Source: Moniliophthora roreri (taxonomy: Eukaryota; Basidiomycota; Agaricomycetes; Agaricales; Marasmiaceae). From it: DNA of 64,000 bases. Position numbers and translations under genes: made by a program. Location: the NCBI GenBank assembly GCA_001466705.2, contig LATX02000192.1:1-64000 (forward strand). Direction: 5' to 3'. The notes below the pieces were generated by a model. The model was not told the origin of the DNA. It searched no databases and worked only from the letters and a program-made list of their open reading frames with translations. Below, in pieces: positions 1-12,422 of this stretch; positions within the stretch are counted from its first letter, which is position 1, and the number at the start of each line of letters is the position of its first letter.

Positions 1-192
1 GGGGGGCTGTGTGTCACTCAACCCGATGCGTACCATGTAGCCCCATACACTTTTCTATGATGTGTCGCTGCGTCGTTGTCGATGCCGTAGTCGCGCCCGG
101 GCCATATATTAAAAACCTAGGATCAATGCAGCGGACACATAGTTCCCCCCAAACTCTACCAGCTTCGGCCTGGTTACTTATATATTTAATTT

Positions 193-2013
193 ATGATGCT
201 GGGTACCGTCAAGCCACTCTTTATCCTCTGCGCTGCGTCTCTCGGACTAGGATATGTCATTCCTACTCCAAGATACGCAGTCGTTCCCAGACAATCCCCG
301 AGCTCGAAACTGGTTTTCGCTCATTTCATGGTACGTCTTTGCGCCTTTTGAAGATGCTTGCGAGCTCAAAAATCGTTTCAGGTTGGCATTACAGGCAACA
401 GAGTGAGCGCAGCCGACTATGACGATGATATGAAACGCGCCAAAGACCTCGGAATCGACGCCTTTGCACTCAACATTGGTACAGGTCAAGAAGCTCAACT
501 CGAATTTGCATACGAATCCGCGGCCAACAACGGAATGAAAGTGTTCATTTCATTCGATTGTAATTTCTTCCTTCCGGGAGATGAAGGTCTTATTGGATCT
601 ACAGTATCCACCTTTGCTTCAAAGCCTGCGCAGTTGCTTGTTGGTGATACCAACAAGGTGTTTGTATCGACGTTTATCGGGGATCAGTTGAATGTTGATG
701 CGATTAGGAGCGCAGCGCCAGGTGTGGATATGTTCTTTGCACCAAATTTCCATGTTGGTGCTGCGGATTTTGGTCCGTTGGACGGAGCATTGAATTGGCA
801 GCCCTGGCAGACAAATGGGAGGAATAAGGCGCCTAGTAATGGGGAGTTGGTTACGATTGATTCGGTTGATCAGGCTTATCTGGCAACCCTGAATGGGAAA
901 GGGTATATTGCTGGTAAGTCGATAAAAAAAAAATTGTTCGACGAGATCTTTGGCTGAATTTCTGTTTCTTGGATAGCCGTTTCGCCTTGGTTCTGTGAGT
1001 TTGCATTCTATCCCATTGTGTCTATTTCGTGTTCTGACGGAATGTTTTAGCAACTCATTTCGGTGGTGAAGTACCATTCAGCAAGAATTGGGTCTTCCCC
1101 AGCGACCTGTTGCTTTATATGAGATGGCTAGAGATCCTCGCTCTTCAGCCTACCTTTATCGAAATCGCTACATGGAATGATTATGGAGAATCACACTACA
1201 TCGGTCCGCTTACACCGAAACACACTGATGATGGTGCCTCGAAATGGGCCAACGATATGTGAGGCGATGCTTCCAAAGCTATCAACACGTTTGACTGATA
1301 ATCGCTGTTCATTCAGGCCGCACACTGGGTGGTCGGAACTCTCCCGGCCGTTTATCGCTGCGTACAAAGCGGGCGCTAGTTCAGTCAACGAATTCATCAA
1401 CGACGAAAAGATCATCTACTGGTACCGCATTACTCCCAAGAACCTGGATTGTGACAGCACAGGTGAATTCTTCTTCGCATCATTCAAACTTTTCTCTCTG
1501 CTTACACTGAAACGTACAGATACTACAATGGGCCCTGGAAACAACGCCACCGGAGACTTCTTCAACGGCCGTCCCAACGGTTTCGACACCATGACAGATG
1601 ATGTATTCGTCGTTCCTCTGCTCAAGTCCCCTGGAGTCGTTACCGTCAATTCCGGCGGTACACTCTACACTTTTGACGCTCCTGCAGGCGCATCAGCCTT
1701 CCAAGCTCCATTCAAAATCGGCGCTCAAAGCTTCGCATTGAGCCGTGATGGAGCAGAAGTGATGAGCACGACGAGTGTGAAGGTCATTCAGGATACTTGT
1801 CCTTGCGGAATTTACAACTTCAATGCCTATGTGGGTACGGTACCGGACAGTGGGGAGAGGGATGTATTGAGTGGAGATTCCTTGGCAGCGTTCACGAACG
1901 GGTTGAAGGTGGATTGTGCGCCTACCGCATCATTGCCTGTTGATCCGCCCCCCACGGTTGCGCCGACGGAAACGGTATCCGTCTCCGCAGCGCCCACGAG
2001 CCCGCCTGTTTAA
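193..2013 (+). CDS. GH71 alpha-1,3-glucanase (mutanase), copy 1
   Basis: Predicted secreted glycoside hydrolase family 71 enzyme, which hydrolyses alpha-1,3-glucan of fungal walls. Six exons: 193-330, 382-913, 977-994, 1051-1258, 1317-1462, 1520-2013; the joined frame is 511 residues with no stop. The start (two adjacent Met codons) precedes a hydrophobic signal peptide. GH71 landmarks seen: a DYDDDMKRAKDLGIDAFALN block near residue 55, VFISFD, FFAPNFH, SPWFSTHFGG, NWVFPSDLL and the TWNDYGESHYIGP block, all in family order. Exon 3 is only 18 nt (SPWF region). The C-terminal part ends in a Pro/Thr/Ser-rich tail. A minus-strand paralogue lies at 16541-18283. The last intron (1463-1519) is absent from that paralogue. 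Family assignment is firm; substrate is inferred from the family. Confidence 0.9.
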
Positions 2014-2723
2014 AGGATTCGAAAGTCTCGACTATGCAACTCATGAATACATGTTAATTTATTGGCGTTATGTATGGACTAGTGTACAATCTTTGTGGGG
2101 AATGGAATGTAGCGGCTGATTCCAGCTCATGTCAAACGAAGCTTTTACTTTGCCTTTTTTACCGTTCTTCTCGTTCCCCATAAGTTGAATTAACTCTTTG
2201 ACTCGTGCTGATACTTTCGGTACTCGTACAGCTGGTCTATTAGAGATAGCCCTCGGCTCGGCCGAGCGCGGACAAAATGGGGGGCCTCGTCATCACTTCC
2301 TGCGCCACAATAATTCAGACATACTCATAGGGTCAGTCTTCGTTTGGCGTAGCCACTTGCAGTTTACGAATCATCAGAGACACGCGCCCCCGATCTGACA
2401 TCGGATGCCCTCCAAGTCATTCCAGGAGGTTTCTGGAAGCAGCCTGAGTGGAAGGGCTTTTAATTCTTCGCAGTATGTACGAGTTGACCAGCTTCATTAA
2501 AGACAAGGTATCTATGTATTTGATAGGTATGGTGGCAATGTGGCCTCATCGTACGCGTTTCGGACTCGACGTGGATCACCCGTGGGACATAGCCGACCTT
2601 CCATATCAAGACCACCGCTTAGTCAGTATTAACGCGATCCCCCTTTGTAAAAACTTCAATGTTCACGCAATATATGACTGTCAATTCTCTTTCCTCGTTC
2701 CTTTCACCTTACTCCCCCCCATA
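2014..2723. other. Intergenic, GH71 to MFS transporter
   Basis: No gene supported. It holds the glucanase 3' flank and the transporter's promoter side; the short open frames show no recognisable protein. Confidence 0.5.
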
Positions 2724-5146
2724 ATGAATGAACGAAGCGGCTCTGAAGGACGAGCTCATTACTCGACAAGAAGGTCGATTGATGTCAGCAGTACTACACT
2801 GGAGAAGGAGATAATCGAGTTCGGCCATGGAAAGGAGAAAAGGAGTACGCGGAAGTCGTTCATGTTAGTGGCAGCGTGCACTCTGGCTATGATGGTCAAC
2901 GTAAGCCTCCGCGTCTTTTCGGTTTTCAAAATGCTCATTCCTTGACACAGATCGGCAATAGTACAGGCCCATCGATAGCTCTACCCACCATCGAAAGGGA
3001 GCTCAACGTTCAACAGATACAGCTGGTATGGATAGCTTCTGGGTATGCACTTAGCTCGGTATGTTTATCTATCCAAACATGGCTTTCATACCATTTGAAT
3101 TTGTTATGTCCTCATAGGGCTGCCTTCTCCTCTTGTTCGGCCGACTCGCGGATCTCTACGGACGAAAGAAGGCATTTCTCCTTGGCAATTTATGGCTCTT
3201 CATCTTCACATTAAGCTGCGCATTCGCGAAGAGTAAGTTATGCACACATGAAATAATCAGGATATTCCTTAACATTGCCTGTCGGTAGATTCAACAGCAC
3301 TCAATGTCCTTCGTGGATTTCAAGGTGTTGGAGCCGCGGCAACTATACCGGCTTCGGTAGGTTCTGGCCATAATCAATTTTTCTACATATTCATCTCATA
3401 CTTACGGCAGCTCGGTATTCTGGCACATGCATTCCCTCCTTCTCGCGCTCGATCGATAGCGTTCGCCTGTTTCGCAGCCGGAGCGCCAGTCGGCGGTGCA
3501 TTTGGGATAGTCATAGGCGGCGTTTTGATTCAAGAAACGAGGTAAGCCCTAGTCCGAACGTTTACTCCCTGCCCTGCTCATTTTACGTATTCAGTCAGAC
3601 CTGGCGAGCGACTTTCTACCTTAGCACTGTGAGTGTTTTCCGATGTTTCTACTTTCGGCCGCGGCTCATATCGTCCATAAGGGCCTTACCTTCCTGTCTC
3701 TGGTTCTGGGCTTCTTTTCAATAGATGGCGATGAGCCCTCGACTGAGCTAGATCGTCGCATTGACTGGCCTGGTGCAGCTGTTGTTACAGTGGGGCTCGT
3801 CTTGATCGTGTTTGTATTGGGCCAAGGGGAAGTTGCACCGCAGCAATGGGCAAATCCATGCAAGTCTTTATATCCACAGGCCCAGACTCACTTTAATAAC
3901 TGATAACATTTTAAACAGACATTGTCGGCTTACTGATCGCAGGAGTATTCCTCGTCTTGTTGTTCGTTGTATGGCAGCATTATCTCGAAACGGTTCAGGA
4001 TTATGGGTTACGCCCCCGCGCCGACCGATGGATACCAACACTACCACCACTGATGAAATTATCTCTGTGGAGCAGGGCCGATGGAAAAGTAGCTATCGTC
4101 TTTTGCATTGCATTATTCAACTGGTGTTCCTTCCTGGCATGGTCGTACTGGGTAATGGTATGTAGACATCGGCTGTTTAGCGTGACGAACTAACAACTCT
4201 ATCTTTTGCAAGATATTCTACCAGAACTACATGGGTTTTGATCCAATAGCAACTATGATCCGTCTAATTCCGATGTTCATCACCGGTATTATTTGCAATG
4301 TAGTAGTAGCGCTCGTCGTAGGGCGGGTGTCCCTGGTTGCTCTAATGGGTGTGTCGACTCTACTCCTCCTCAACTCTCCGAAACAAATTCCTGATGCAAT
4401 TCCCTATGACAGCGATGGGAACAGCGCTCACAAGCAGCGCCTCTCTCCTTTTTGCTATAATTGACCCTGATGCTGTGTACTGGGCGTTTGGTTTCCCGGC
4501 GGCTATCACAGCTGTTGTTGGCGCCGACTTTGTATTTGCTGCAGGGACACTATTCATAGCAAAGGTGTCATTACCGCATGAACAAAGTATTGCGGGGGCT
4601 GTATTTCAGTGCATGACTCAGGCACGTCAACACGAATCAAGGGTTAATAATATGCTCACCAATAAAGTACTCTACAGCTCGGAACATCCTTAGGCATTAC
4701 GATATCGACTGTCGTTTTCAACCGGATTATTCAACAACAATCTAACCAGCTTGGTGTTCCGATCACAGAGGTACCAAAGCCAGGTCAGTTAAAGAGTTAT
4801 AAAGCTGCCCAGTGGACGAACTTTGCGTTTGGTGTTTTCGGTAAGGGCTGTCTTTTCGCTTTTTGTCTGTTAATCTTTTCTCACCACGACCCCTGCAGCC
4901 GCTTTGCTTGCCGTCAAGTACCTCCGCGGTGTTGGGATTGTCGGTCACCGTAAGGAGAAACTGTCCGATGATGCAGAGGTTGCGACAGTGCAAGAGGTTC
5001 CGCGAAGTGGTCGTTATCGAGGAGACTCGGAAGAACTCCCAAAGAAAAGAACTGAGAAAGACACTGATGTTCAAACATCAGTCGTAGACGTTGACGATGA
5101 CTTCAGCGAGCCCTCCGTTATCGAGGAACGAAGGTCCTACAGATAA
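2724..5146 (+). CDS. MFS drug:H+ antiporter-like transporter (DHA2 type)
   Basis: Plasma-membrane major facilitator transporter, probably exporting drugs or metabolites by proton exchange; the substrate cannot be read. Eleven introns (2901-2950, 3059-3117, 3233-3288, 3357-3410, 3542-3594, 3629-3681, 3860-3918, 4158-4212, 4349-4412, 4622-4677, 4841-4898) give a 601-residue frame without stops. A hydrophilic N-terminus of about 45 residues precedes TM1. Seen in order: a short LPTIERELN stretch, a WIASGYALSS segment, the MFS signature GRLADLYGRKKAF after TM2, the LRGFQGVGAAATIPAS stretch, the GAPVGGAFGIVIGG motif-C-like stretch typical of antiporters, then a second half with WAFGFPAAI and a hydrophilic tail. 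Introns at 3860 and 4622 start with GC rather than GT; both are needed to keep frame. The start was chosen because it is the first Met of the frame continuous with TM1. Confidence 0.88.
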
Positions 5147-5692
5147 TCATAATGGATAGACCATTTCGATACCGTCTCTAGGCCGTTGATTTCCTCTGTT
5201 ATGATCCCTGTGGGAAGATTTATTCATGCCAGTAACGTATACTTGTTGTATATAGAGCTCTGTAACCTAATGCATTCGGGCGCTAATTGAGCGTCTACCC
5301 AAACAGCATCGACGTGTGAGCAATGAGGAGTCACGATGACATTTAGAAGTATTTGCTAGAAAATGCCAGAAAACTCATGGCTATGCTGCGACATGCGGGA
5401 GCGTAACAGCATTCCAAAGGACTGCCGCTACTATCCTCAAATCCTATACCGGCATGAGCTGGAGTTGCTCTCCCTGATTCTCAACCTGTTGTTCCATAAC
5501 GACCCACAGCGTGGCCGGTCTTTTCCTTCGTGCTCTTAAGAGTCACCTAAGGACAAAAAATAACCTGTGCTTTCCCTCGTAAGTCGCCCATTTTCTCTGA
5601 CCGCCCATCAGTACGCTCTTATTCTTCTCGATTGCAGCAATCTTTCATAGGACTCCCCATTCCAAGTCCTTAATTTCTCTCCCCTTCCCACC
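5147..5692. other. Intergenic, MFS to small unknown gene
   Basis: No gene supported. The last ~100 nt are pyrimidine-rich, as in many mushroom promoters, ahead of the start at 5693. Confidence 0.45.
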
Positions 5693-6343
5693 ATGTGTGA
5701 TGAGGAAATGCTCATTTCCTTCAATCACATCGTGGATACCGTCTCTTATTTTTCGCTAGACTGGGTAACAGGCTTTGTGAACACCCTTCGTAACTTGGCG
5801 ACTGTTTCTCCAATTCCACTCGATCTGCGTGTTGTTGGTCTGCCCGCTGATTTTCCTTTTATGGCGGAAGATTTCAGCGAGGTATTCCATTGGGTACAAT
5901 TGTCGGAGGATGAAACGAGTCAGACCAATATTGGGATTCGCGTCCACTTTACCTTCCAAAGGTACTCGACGCAAAGACCTGAATCATTATTGGTTTGGTC
6001 TGTTCGGAGCGGTGCGTGGTACGGTCCGTGGGCAAGATACTAAGTGCTCATGATCACTGACTCAGGCAGACGGAGCCTAGGCCAAGTAGAGCTCGACAAT
6101 AGGATCTTCGATTACCCACATGCCCATTCGATCATACGAGTCGATGCTCTGTTAATCCTAGAATCCATGGCTGCGGCGATCTCACGTCGAAGCACTGCAA
6201 CTATCACGACTCATACGTTCGTTGATTCCACCACAGTGGGAATACCGACCCAGACATGGCAGGTTATCGGATTAAGATCCTCTTCCGGAGAGTGGATCCA
6301 CGAGTATGGAAGACATATGATTTCTCGATTGAGACCAACATAG
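5693..6343 (+). CDS. Hypothetical protein, two exons
   Basis: I do not recognise this protein. The ATG has a strong CACCATG context after a CT-rich stretch. Exon 1 (5693-6011) and exon 2 (6066-6343) join in frame over a 54-nt intron (donor GTGCGT, acceptor CTCAG, branch-like CACTGAC just upstream) to give 198 residues. The protein is mixed hydrophilic and hydrophobic, has no signal peptide or clear TM segment, and ends before the duplicated DUF1996 region. A longer alternative intron starting at 5962 would break the frame. It could be a fragment of a larger decayed gene; confidence in coding is moderate and no function is proposed. Confidence 0.4.
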
Positions 6344-6432
6344 AAGTACATCAAGAGGCTGTATACGCAGATATTATTACATTCAGACATCTTCATTGAG
6401 CAAGAAACAGTGTGATTTCAACGTAGCCGGAT

Positions 6433-8394
6433 CTAAGTGCCTTTCGGACAGTTGGCTGTAGTGTATAAAGTTGCATCACCCGGTCCTGCCTGGATGGGAT
6501 TACACCTTCAGGGAACAACTTTAATCCGACACATTCCTTTGATTGACACATCAAAGCAGTGACTTACCCAGGAAGTTTGGCAAATGGTCCCTTCACTTCT
6601 TCGTTTACAACCGAGGGAAGCTGACAGGATGCTGCATTCGCAGCAGGGATCATAGTAAAGTAGGAACAAGCATCAGCAACACCTGAATCATGAATGCTCA
6701 GCTACCGACAATTTCCCCTCAGCCAGAACTTACCATTGATGGTGTCGTCATTAGGATTGTTGCATTTATCAATGGCATTCTGGAGGACGCTGATGAAAGA
6801 CAGTTATTACTGTAAACAGCTCCGGGACCAGGACAGGACTCACTTTACATCCCAGCCATTCTGGAAATCTCCGTGGAATGAGTATCCGGTAGCATCTCTG
6901 ATTTAAATGATGTTTGTAAAAGGTTTCAGCAATTGACAAGAGAAACAATTACCCTGTAGCCTGTGCAATGATGGTCAGCACGACAGCATGTCAGTAAATG
7001 ACACAGCGCTTACATAGACGAAGGGCCATCCGTCTGATTCCTTCCATCTCCCGGCAAAGCTGTGAATATCCCAAGTAATCTAGAAGTATATCATTGTTAT
7101 TAGATGTCCTTGAGGTCGGAAGAATGTAGCCTACCTCATAAAACAGCTTCATGAGGCCAACAGGATGGGTACTAGGACAGCTGCCATTATCAAGAATAGA
7201 CAAGAAAGCAACGTGTGACCTATGGTCCGCACTATCGACGTTCTGCGAAATAGACTGAGAGCGCTGTATATTTAAGGGCAAGGTATAATACTTACCTTCC
7301 CGTCCCAGCATGCGGGGAAGTGCAGGCGAGACTGGAAGCCAGCCTGCAAGTTGTGTGAGCTTCGTAAAGAAGATACTTGTAGTGGAACGAACCTCGCAAT
7401 CGGTGTGAGGGAAGCCGCCAGTGCCTAATAAAGTTGTCGAAACGTATTTCTCGAGCGACGACACGGTCTACGAACCATAATAGTCAGGGTTTGAGGTCGT
7501 GTATCGCAAGCAAGCCCAAGCGATTGCACGTTCAGCAAGCTCGGCTTGAGTACCCAAGCCATCTTGGTACCTATTGGAAGCGTGAGGGTTTGATCAGAGT
7601 CATCGTGACATGAACGGGCATGAACGGGACCGACTTCTTGGAACGAGCGACAGGATTGCCGGTGATCATCCTAAAACCCGGTGGGAATGCCTTCAGTCCC
7701 GGTCCTCCATTGGCCTTGTCGAGGCTCCCTCTGTTTTGATAGTAGACCAATAGACCTGATATGAATATATAAATTGAAATAAAATTTTGGGAGTGATAAT
7801 GACGACTCACCGCCGTTCGGTACAGCCTCGAACATCTTAGTCTTGGGGTCACGGAAGTAAAGCTTTGGGAACCCTGGCAAATTTTTAGCGTTAGCAGTGG
7901 CAAAGGAGATGACGCTCACAATAGTTGGAAAGATCCTATGCAGTCGCCGTTAACAGTGAAGAATAACAGAGCATTAAAAGTAGGTACCTGGGCAACTTGA
8001 CAAGAGGTACACTTTGAAGCACGAAGAGTGTCGAAGGTGCTATTAGCCTTGAAGTCTGGAATCATTCTTGTGAGCTGCACAGGATGCCATCGAACGGCAA
8101 GCTCCTCACTGTAGGCTCCATGAACGGTCTACAACAAAGAAGTCAGACAGCGACAAAATAGGTAACGAAACGTGAAGCGCACATGGACGTGCTGAGAAGG
8201 AACTTGCGTCGGCGAGAGAATAGGATCTACGCGTTCTGTAGATAATATAAATCAGTCGACGTGGGAAGCATAAGCGTCCAGCGACATGCGCTACCTTGAA
8301 CCAGTGGTCCCGTGCACGGCAGCCGGAACCAAGCGTTGGCAACGCTGACCACTGCGAGGAGGGCAAGATGGCGAGAAAGAGATGAGTAGAACAT
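6433..8394 (-). CDS. DUF1996 secreted protein, copy A
   Basis: Secreted protein with a DUF1996 domain, common in fungi and of unknown biochemical role. The start at 8394 opens a signal peptide (LALLAVVSVANA) followed at once by WFRLPCTGPLVQ, the usual DUF1996 N-terminus. Further conserved blocks are read through short introns: ERVDPILSP, QHVH then TVHGAY, DTLRASKCTSCQ, the FPKLYFRDP block, AVPNGG, YYQNRG, LKAFPPGFRMITGNP, GGFPHTDCE, CWDGKNVDSADHKSHVAFLS, CPSTHPVGLMKLFYE, DGWPFVYATG, and a C-terminus ending GPGDATLYTTANCPKG. The structure matches copy B at 10467-12422, including an 8-nt microexon at 6953-6960. No disabling change was found; one intron carries a 10-bp tandem duplication (7609-7628). 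Confidence 0.85.
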
Positions 8395-10376
8395 GTCTAT
8401 TCGCTGTTCTGACGACCGGGAAGTGGGAGGTAGCAGACTTTTATAGAGGAGAGAGGCACCTCACGAGTTTCCAGAGAGTCCCTTTCCTGGAGAATAACAT
8501 TGCTTTCCTCAAGGGATAAGCCAGAAAGGGAGATGTCATCGTGATTCGTAAAGAGAGAAGTGCATTCAAGGTTACATGTTTTGAGCCACGCATTGACTAT
8601 CGTCTGCCTCTTTGGTAGAGCCGTGCGAGGCTTGCTGCTGGCGGACAATCTAACATTTCAGTAAGCACGTTGTCTGCGTCATAGAAATGGAATAGATACC
8701 CTAAAAGAGAGCGCTTTCCGTTCAACCGCCGAGCCATGTAGCATACGAGCTGAGTCGCTAACGCTTTTTGAGAACTATTTAGCATCGCAGGAGATAATGA
8801 AGAATTCAAACCTTTTGACCACATGCCCTTCGGAACCAAGGAATGAGAGGTTGAATTGCCTCGAGCCGTGCTTTCGATTGTCAATACAATGAAAGGTTTT
8901 CCATCACCATCACAAGGTATTTGGTATCATGCAAAAGTTGCAATACCACCATATTCATCGAATACCCTTGGAATACCCGAACCACTCTATGATCCGGTTC
9001 TGGTTATACAACGCACTGTTAGACAAAGTTACAGCTATCTGCGAAAACAATGGAAGTGATCGCATTTTGTTTCAGGCTGATGTCAACTCATTTACTCTTA
9101 CGACTTACATGACATCAGCCCAAAAAACAATTTGATCATTTTCATTATTTTCGCAAACAGCTGTAACGACGATAACGGGTAATCTCACCTCTGTGGCACC
9201 TTTCCTAGATATTTGTTTAGTACGCCAAGCAACGACGGATTATCTTCGCAATGAGGGTGGCAGACGTCGGACCGATACACCTCAAATTCTGATTGAAAAA
9301 GGTCCCATGTTCAGCGAGTCACTATAGGGTGCATTGATTGAGTTTTGATCAACTGGGTTGCAGAATGAAAGGAACGACAAAAGAGGCGAATAAGCCGATC
9401 ACGAAATTGATGAGGACAGCAAGTCGTGCACGGTGAATTCAAAACGTGGGGAAGTGAACGGAACATGCATCTCAGCGAATTCAAAGCAGCGAATTCGGAG
9501 ATTCCAACCTGAGCAAAGATAACTGAAAATCAAGAGCTTTTCTCAGATCGAGTAACTTATCTATATCGTCTGCGGCGTGCGCAGAGTGCGGAAGTCCAAA
9601 AGGGAGTCGATCTAAACGAGATAATGATGTGAGAAAGGATGCTTCTTATAGATAACCGAGAGCTCATCAAGCAACGCGTAGTATAAGTAATGGACTCCGA
9701 CCCAGCTTGCATACCAGTCTGGACTTGGTTGTGGTTGAGAACAAAAGTTGTTTCACGGCGAGAATTGGCCGCCGCCGCGTGATCAGACCATTTCTCACGG
9801 ATTCAGGGCAGCAACCACGACGAGCACCATAACCTTCTTCCGGTCGCTGCCAGGTTGTGTTTTTGCACTTTCACCCTCTCCAAGGGTCCTACTGGTAAAG
9901 ATATCGATACTTTTAGATCCATTTCTTGTTTTTGAGTACTGTTCGAGCCCCAAAACAGCACTTCGCAAGCAACCGTCAAGACAGCGGGCTTCTTGATGTG
10001 GGTACAGTAGACAATTCTTTGGACTATTCTTCTAGAATGCAAGAAGTGTCTGATTGCACAGATGAAGCATTTGTTAAGGGAAGTAGATCCTTACGATGTA
10101 TAGTTTGGTCTGGACTTCCAAAACTAGCTATAACCACAAGTCTCTTTTTCCCAGGCTTCACAATGTAACTTCGTCCGTAAGCAATCCGTAAGTATTACTA
10201 GCCATTTGCGAGTAGATACTGAAATTCACTTTGAGACGATCGAGGAGGTTGAGTTTTTTCAGGACTTTCTTTATGGGCACGATTTGCCAGGTTCTTCCGG
10301 GAATTGGAACGACTATTCAGACCGGACATGTTAAAATACAGGGAATGAAAAGTAACGAGGAATGTAGAGAGGAAGA
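8395..10376. other. Upstream region of DUF1996 copy A and spacer
   Basis: No gene supported. Most of it (to about 10010) is the promoter-side part of duplication unit A and matches 12423-13925; short open frames are not conserved between the two copies. About 10010-10376 is spacer before unit B. Confidence 0.6.
8439..8445 (-). promoter_or_regulatory. TATA box of DUF1996 copy A
   Basis: TATAAAA on the minus strand, about 45 nt upstream of the start codon. The same element is at 12467-12473 ahead of copy B. Confidence 0.6.
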
Positions 10377-10466
10377 CGTCAAGAGGCTGTATATACACGG
10401 ATACTGTTACATTCAAAAACCTTATTTCATCCAGAAAGAAACAGAGTAACTTCAACGTAGCCTGAT

Positions 10467-12422
10467 CTAAGCGCCCTTTGGACAGTTGGCTGTAGTGTAC
10501 AAGGTTGCGTCACCCGGGCCTGCCTGGATGGGATTACACCTTCAAAGAACAGCTTTTAGCCGACCCATTCCTTTGATCAAGAGATCAAAGCAATGACTTA
10601 CCCAGGAAGCTTGGCAAACGGTCCATTCACTTCTTCGTTTACAACAGGGGGAAGCTGGCAGGATAATGCCTTTGCAGCAGGGATCATAGTAAAGTAGGAG
10701 CAAGCATCGGCAACACCTGAATCGTGAATGTTCAGCCACTGACAATTTCCTGTTCAGCCAAAACTTACCATTGATGGTGTCGTCATTAGGATTGTTGCAT
10801 TTATCAATGGCATTCTGGAGGACGCTGATGAAAAACAAGTTATTACTATAAACAGCTCTGGGACAAGGACAGGACTTACTTTACATCCCAGCCATTCTGG
10901 AAATCTCCGTGGAATGAGTATCCGGTAGCATCTCTGATTTAAACGATGTTTGTTAAAGATCTCAGAGATTGACAAGAGAAGAATTTACCCTGTAGCCTGT
11001 GCAATAATGGTCAGCACGACAGCATGTCAGTGAATGACACAGCGCTTACATAGACGAAGGGCCATCCGTCCGATTCCTGCCATCTCCCGGAAAAGCTGTC
11101 AATATTCCAAGTAATCTAAAAGTATATCACTGTTATTTGATGTCCTTGAGATCGGACGAACGTAGCTCACCTCATAGAATAGTTTCATGAGGCCGACAGG
11201 ATGAGTACTAGGGCAGCCACCATTATCGAGCATGGACAAGAAAGCAACATGTGATTTGTGGTCCGCACTATCGACGTTCTGCAAAATAGACTGAGAGCGC
11301 TGTGTATATAAGGGTAAGATATGATACTTACCTTCCCGTCCCAGCATGCGGGGAAGTGTAGGCGAGACTGGAAGCCGGCCTGAAAGTTGTGTGAGCTTCA
11401 TGAAAAAGAATATTGCAGTATAACGAACCTCGCAATCGGTATGAGGGAAGCCGCCGGTGCCTAATAAACACGTTGAAACCTATTCTTCAGGTGGTGACAT
11501 GGTCCACGAACCTTCATAGCTAGGGTTTGAGGACGTGTATCGTAAGCAAGCCCAAGCGATCGCACGTTCAGCAAGCTCGGCTTGGGTACCTAGGCCATTT
11601 TGGTACCTATCGGATAAATAAGGATTCAACTATAGCTGTCGTGACATGAACGGGACCGACTTCTTGGAACGAGCGACAGGATTACCGCTAATCATTCTAA
11701 AACCCGGTGGGAATGCCTTCAGTCCCGGTCCGCCGTTGGACTTGTCAAGATTCCCTCTGTTTTGATAATAAATCAATAGACCTGATATAGGTATACTGGT
11801 TGAGACGCCATCACGGGAGTCATAGTGAGCGACTCACCGCCGTTCGGTACAGCCTCGAACATCTTAGTCTTGGGGTCACGGAAGTAAAGCTTTGGGAACC
11901 CTGGCGAATATTGACATTAGCATTAGCAGTGACGAAGTATATAGCGCTCACAGTAATTGGAAAGATCCTATGCAGTCGCCGTTAACAGTGAAGAATAACA
12001 GAGCATAAAAAGTAGGTACCTGGGCAACTTGACAAGAGGTACACTTTGAAGCACGAAGAGTGTCGAAGGTGCTATTAGACTTGAAGTCTTGAATTATTCG
12101 TGAGCTGAATACGAGGATATCATATGACAATGTCCTCACTGTAGGCTCCATGAACGGTCTACAGAATACAAGTTAGACTGCGCGAGGAGTTGGTGAAATG
12201 TAGGACGCACATGAACATGCTGAGAAGGAACCTCTGTTGGCGAGATAATAGGATCCACGCGTTCTGTAGACGATATAAATTAGTCGACATGAGATACATA
12301 AGCGCCCAGCGACATGCACTACCTTGAACCAGCGGCCCCGTGCAAGGCAGCCGGAACCAAGCGTTGGCAACGCTGACCACTGCGAGGAGAGCAAGAAAGC
12401 GAGAAAGAGATGAGTAGAACAT
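10467..12422 (-). CDS. DUF1996 secreted protein, copy B
   Basis: Secreted DUF1996 protein. I could place all 17 exons: 12422-12323, 12263-12211, 12158-12140, 12087-12020, 11967-11952, 11900-11838, 11781-11652, 11606-11512, 11460-11429, 11379-11332, 11278-11171, 11115-11050, 10996-10989, 10933-10880, 10824-10769, 10716-10602, 10539-10467. They total 1104 nt and give 367 residues without a stop, which supports every junction. The signal peptide ends before WFRLPCTGPLVQ. Conserved Cys-containing blocks (KCTSCQ, HTDCE, PACWDGKN, GGCPSTHP, KCNNPNDD, LPGCNPIQ) follow DUF1996 order. Introns are 45-62 nt. Exon 13 is only 8 nt. Role unknown; the secreted location is inferred from the signal peptide. 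Confidence 0.88.

Larger units (their letters stand above)
6348..10010. repeat. Tandem segmental duplication, unit A
   Basis: About 3.66 kb containing a DUF1996 gene plus roughly 1.6 kb of its upstream DNA. It is repeated in the same orientation at about 10377-13925. Gene and upstream regions align along most of the length with many substitutions and small indels, so the event is old. Edges are approximate. Confidence 0.8.

Noticed and set aside
9..422. 137-codon frame at the window start
   Set aside because: It overlaps the promoter, signal peptide and first intron of the GH71 gene in another frame.
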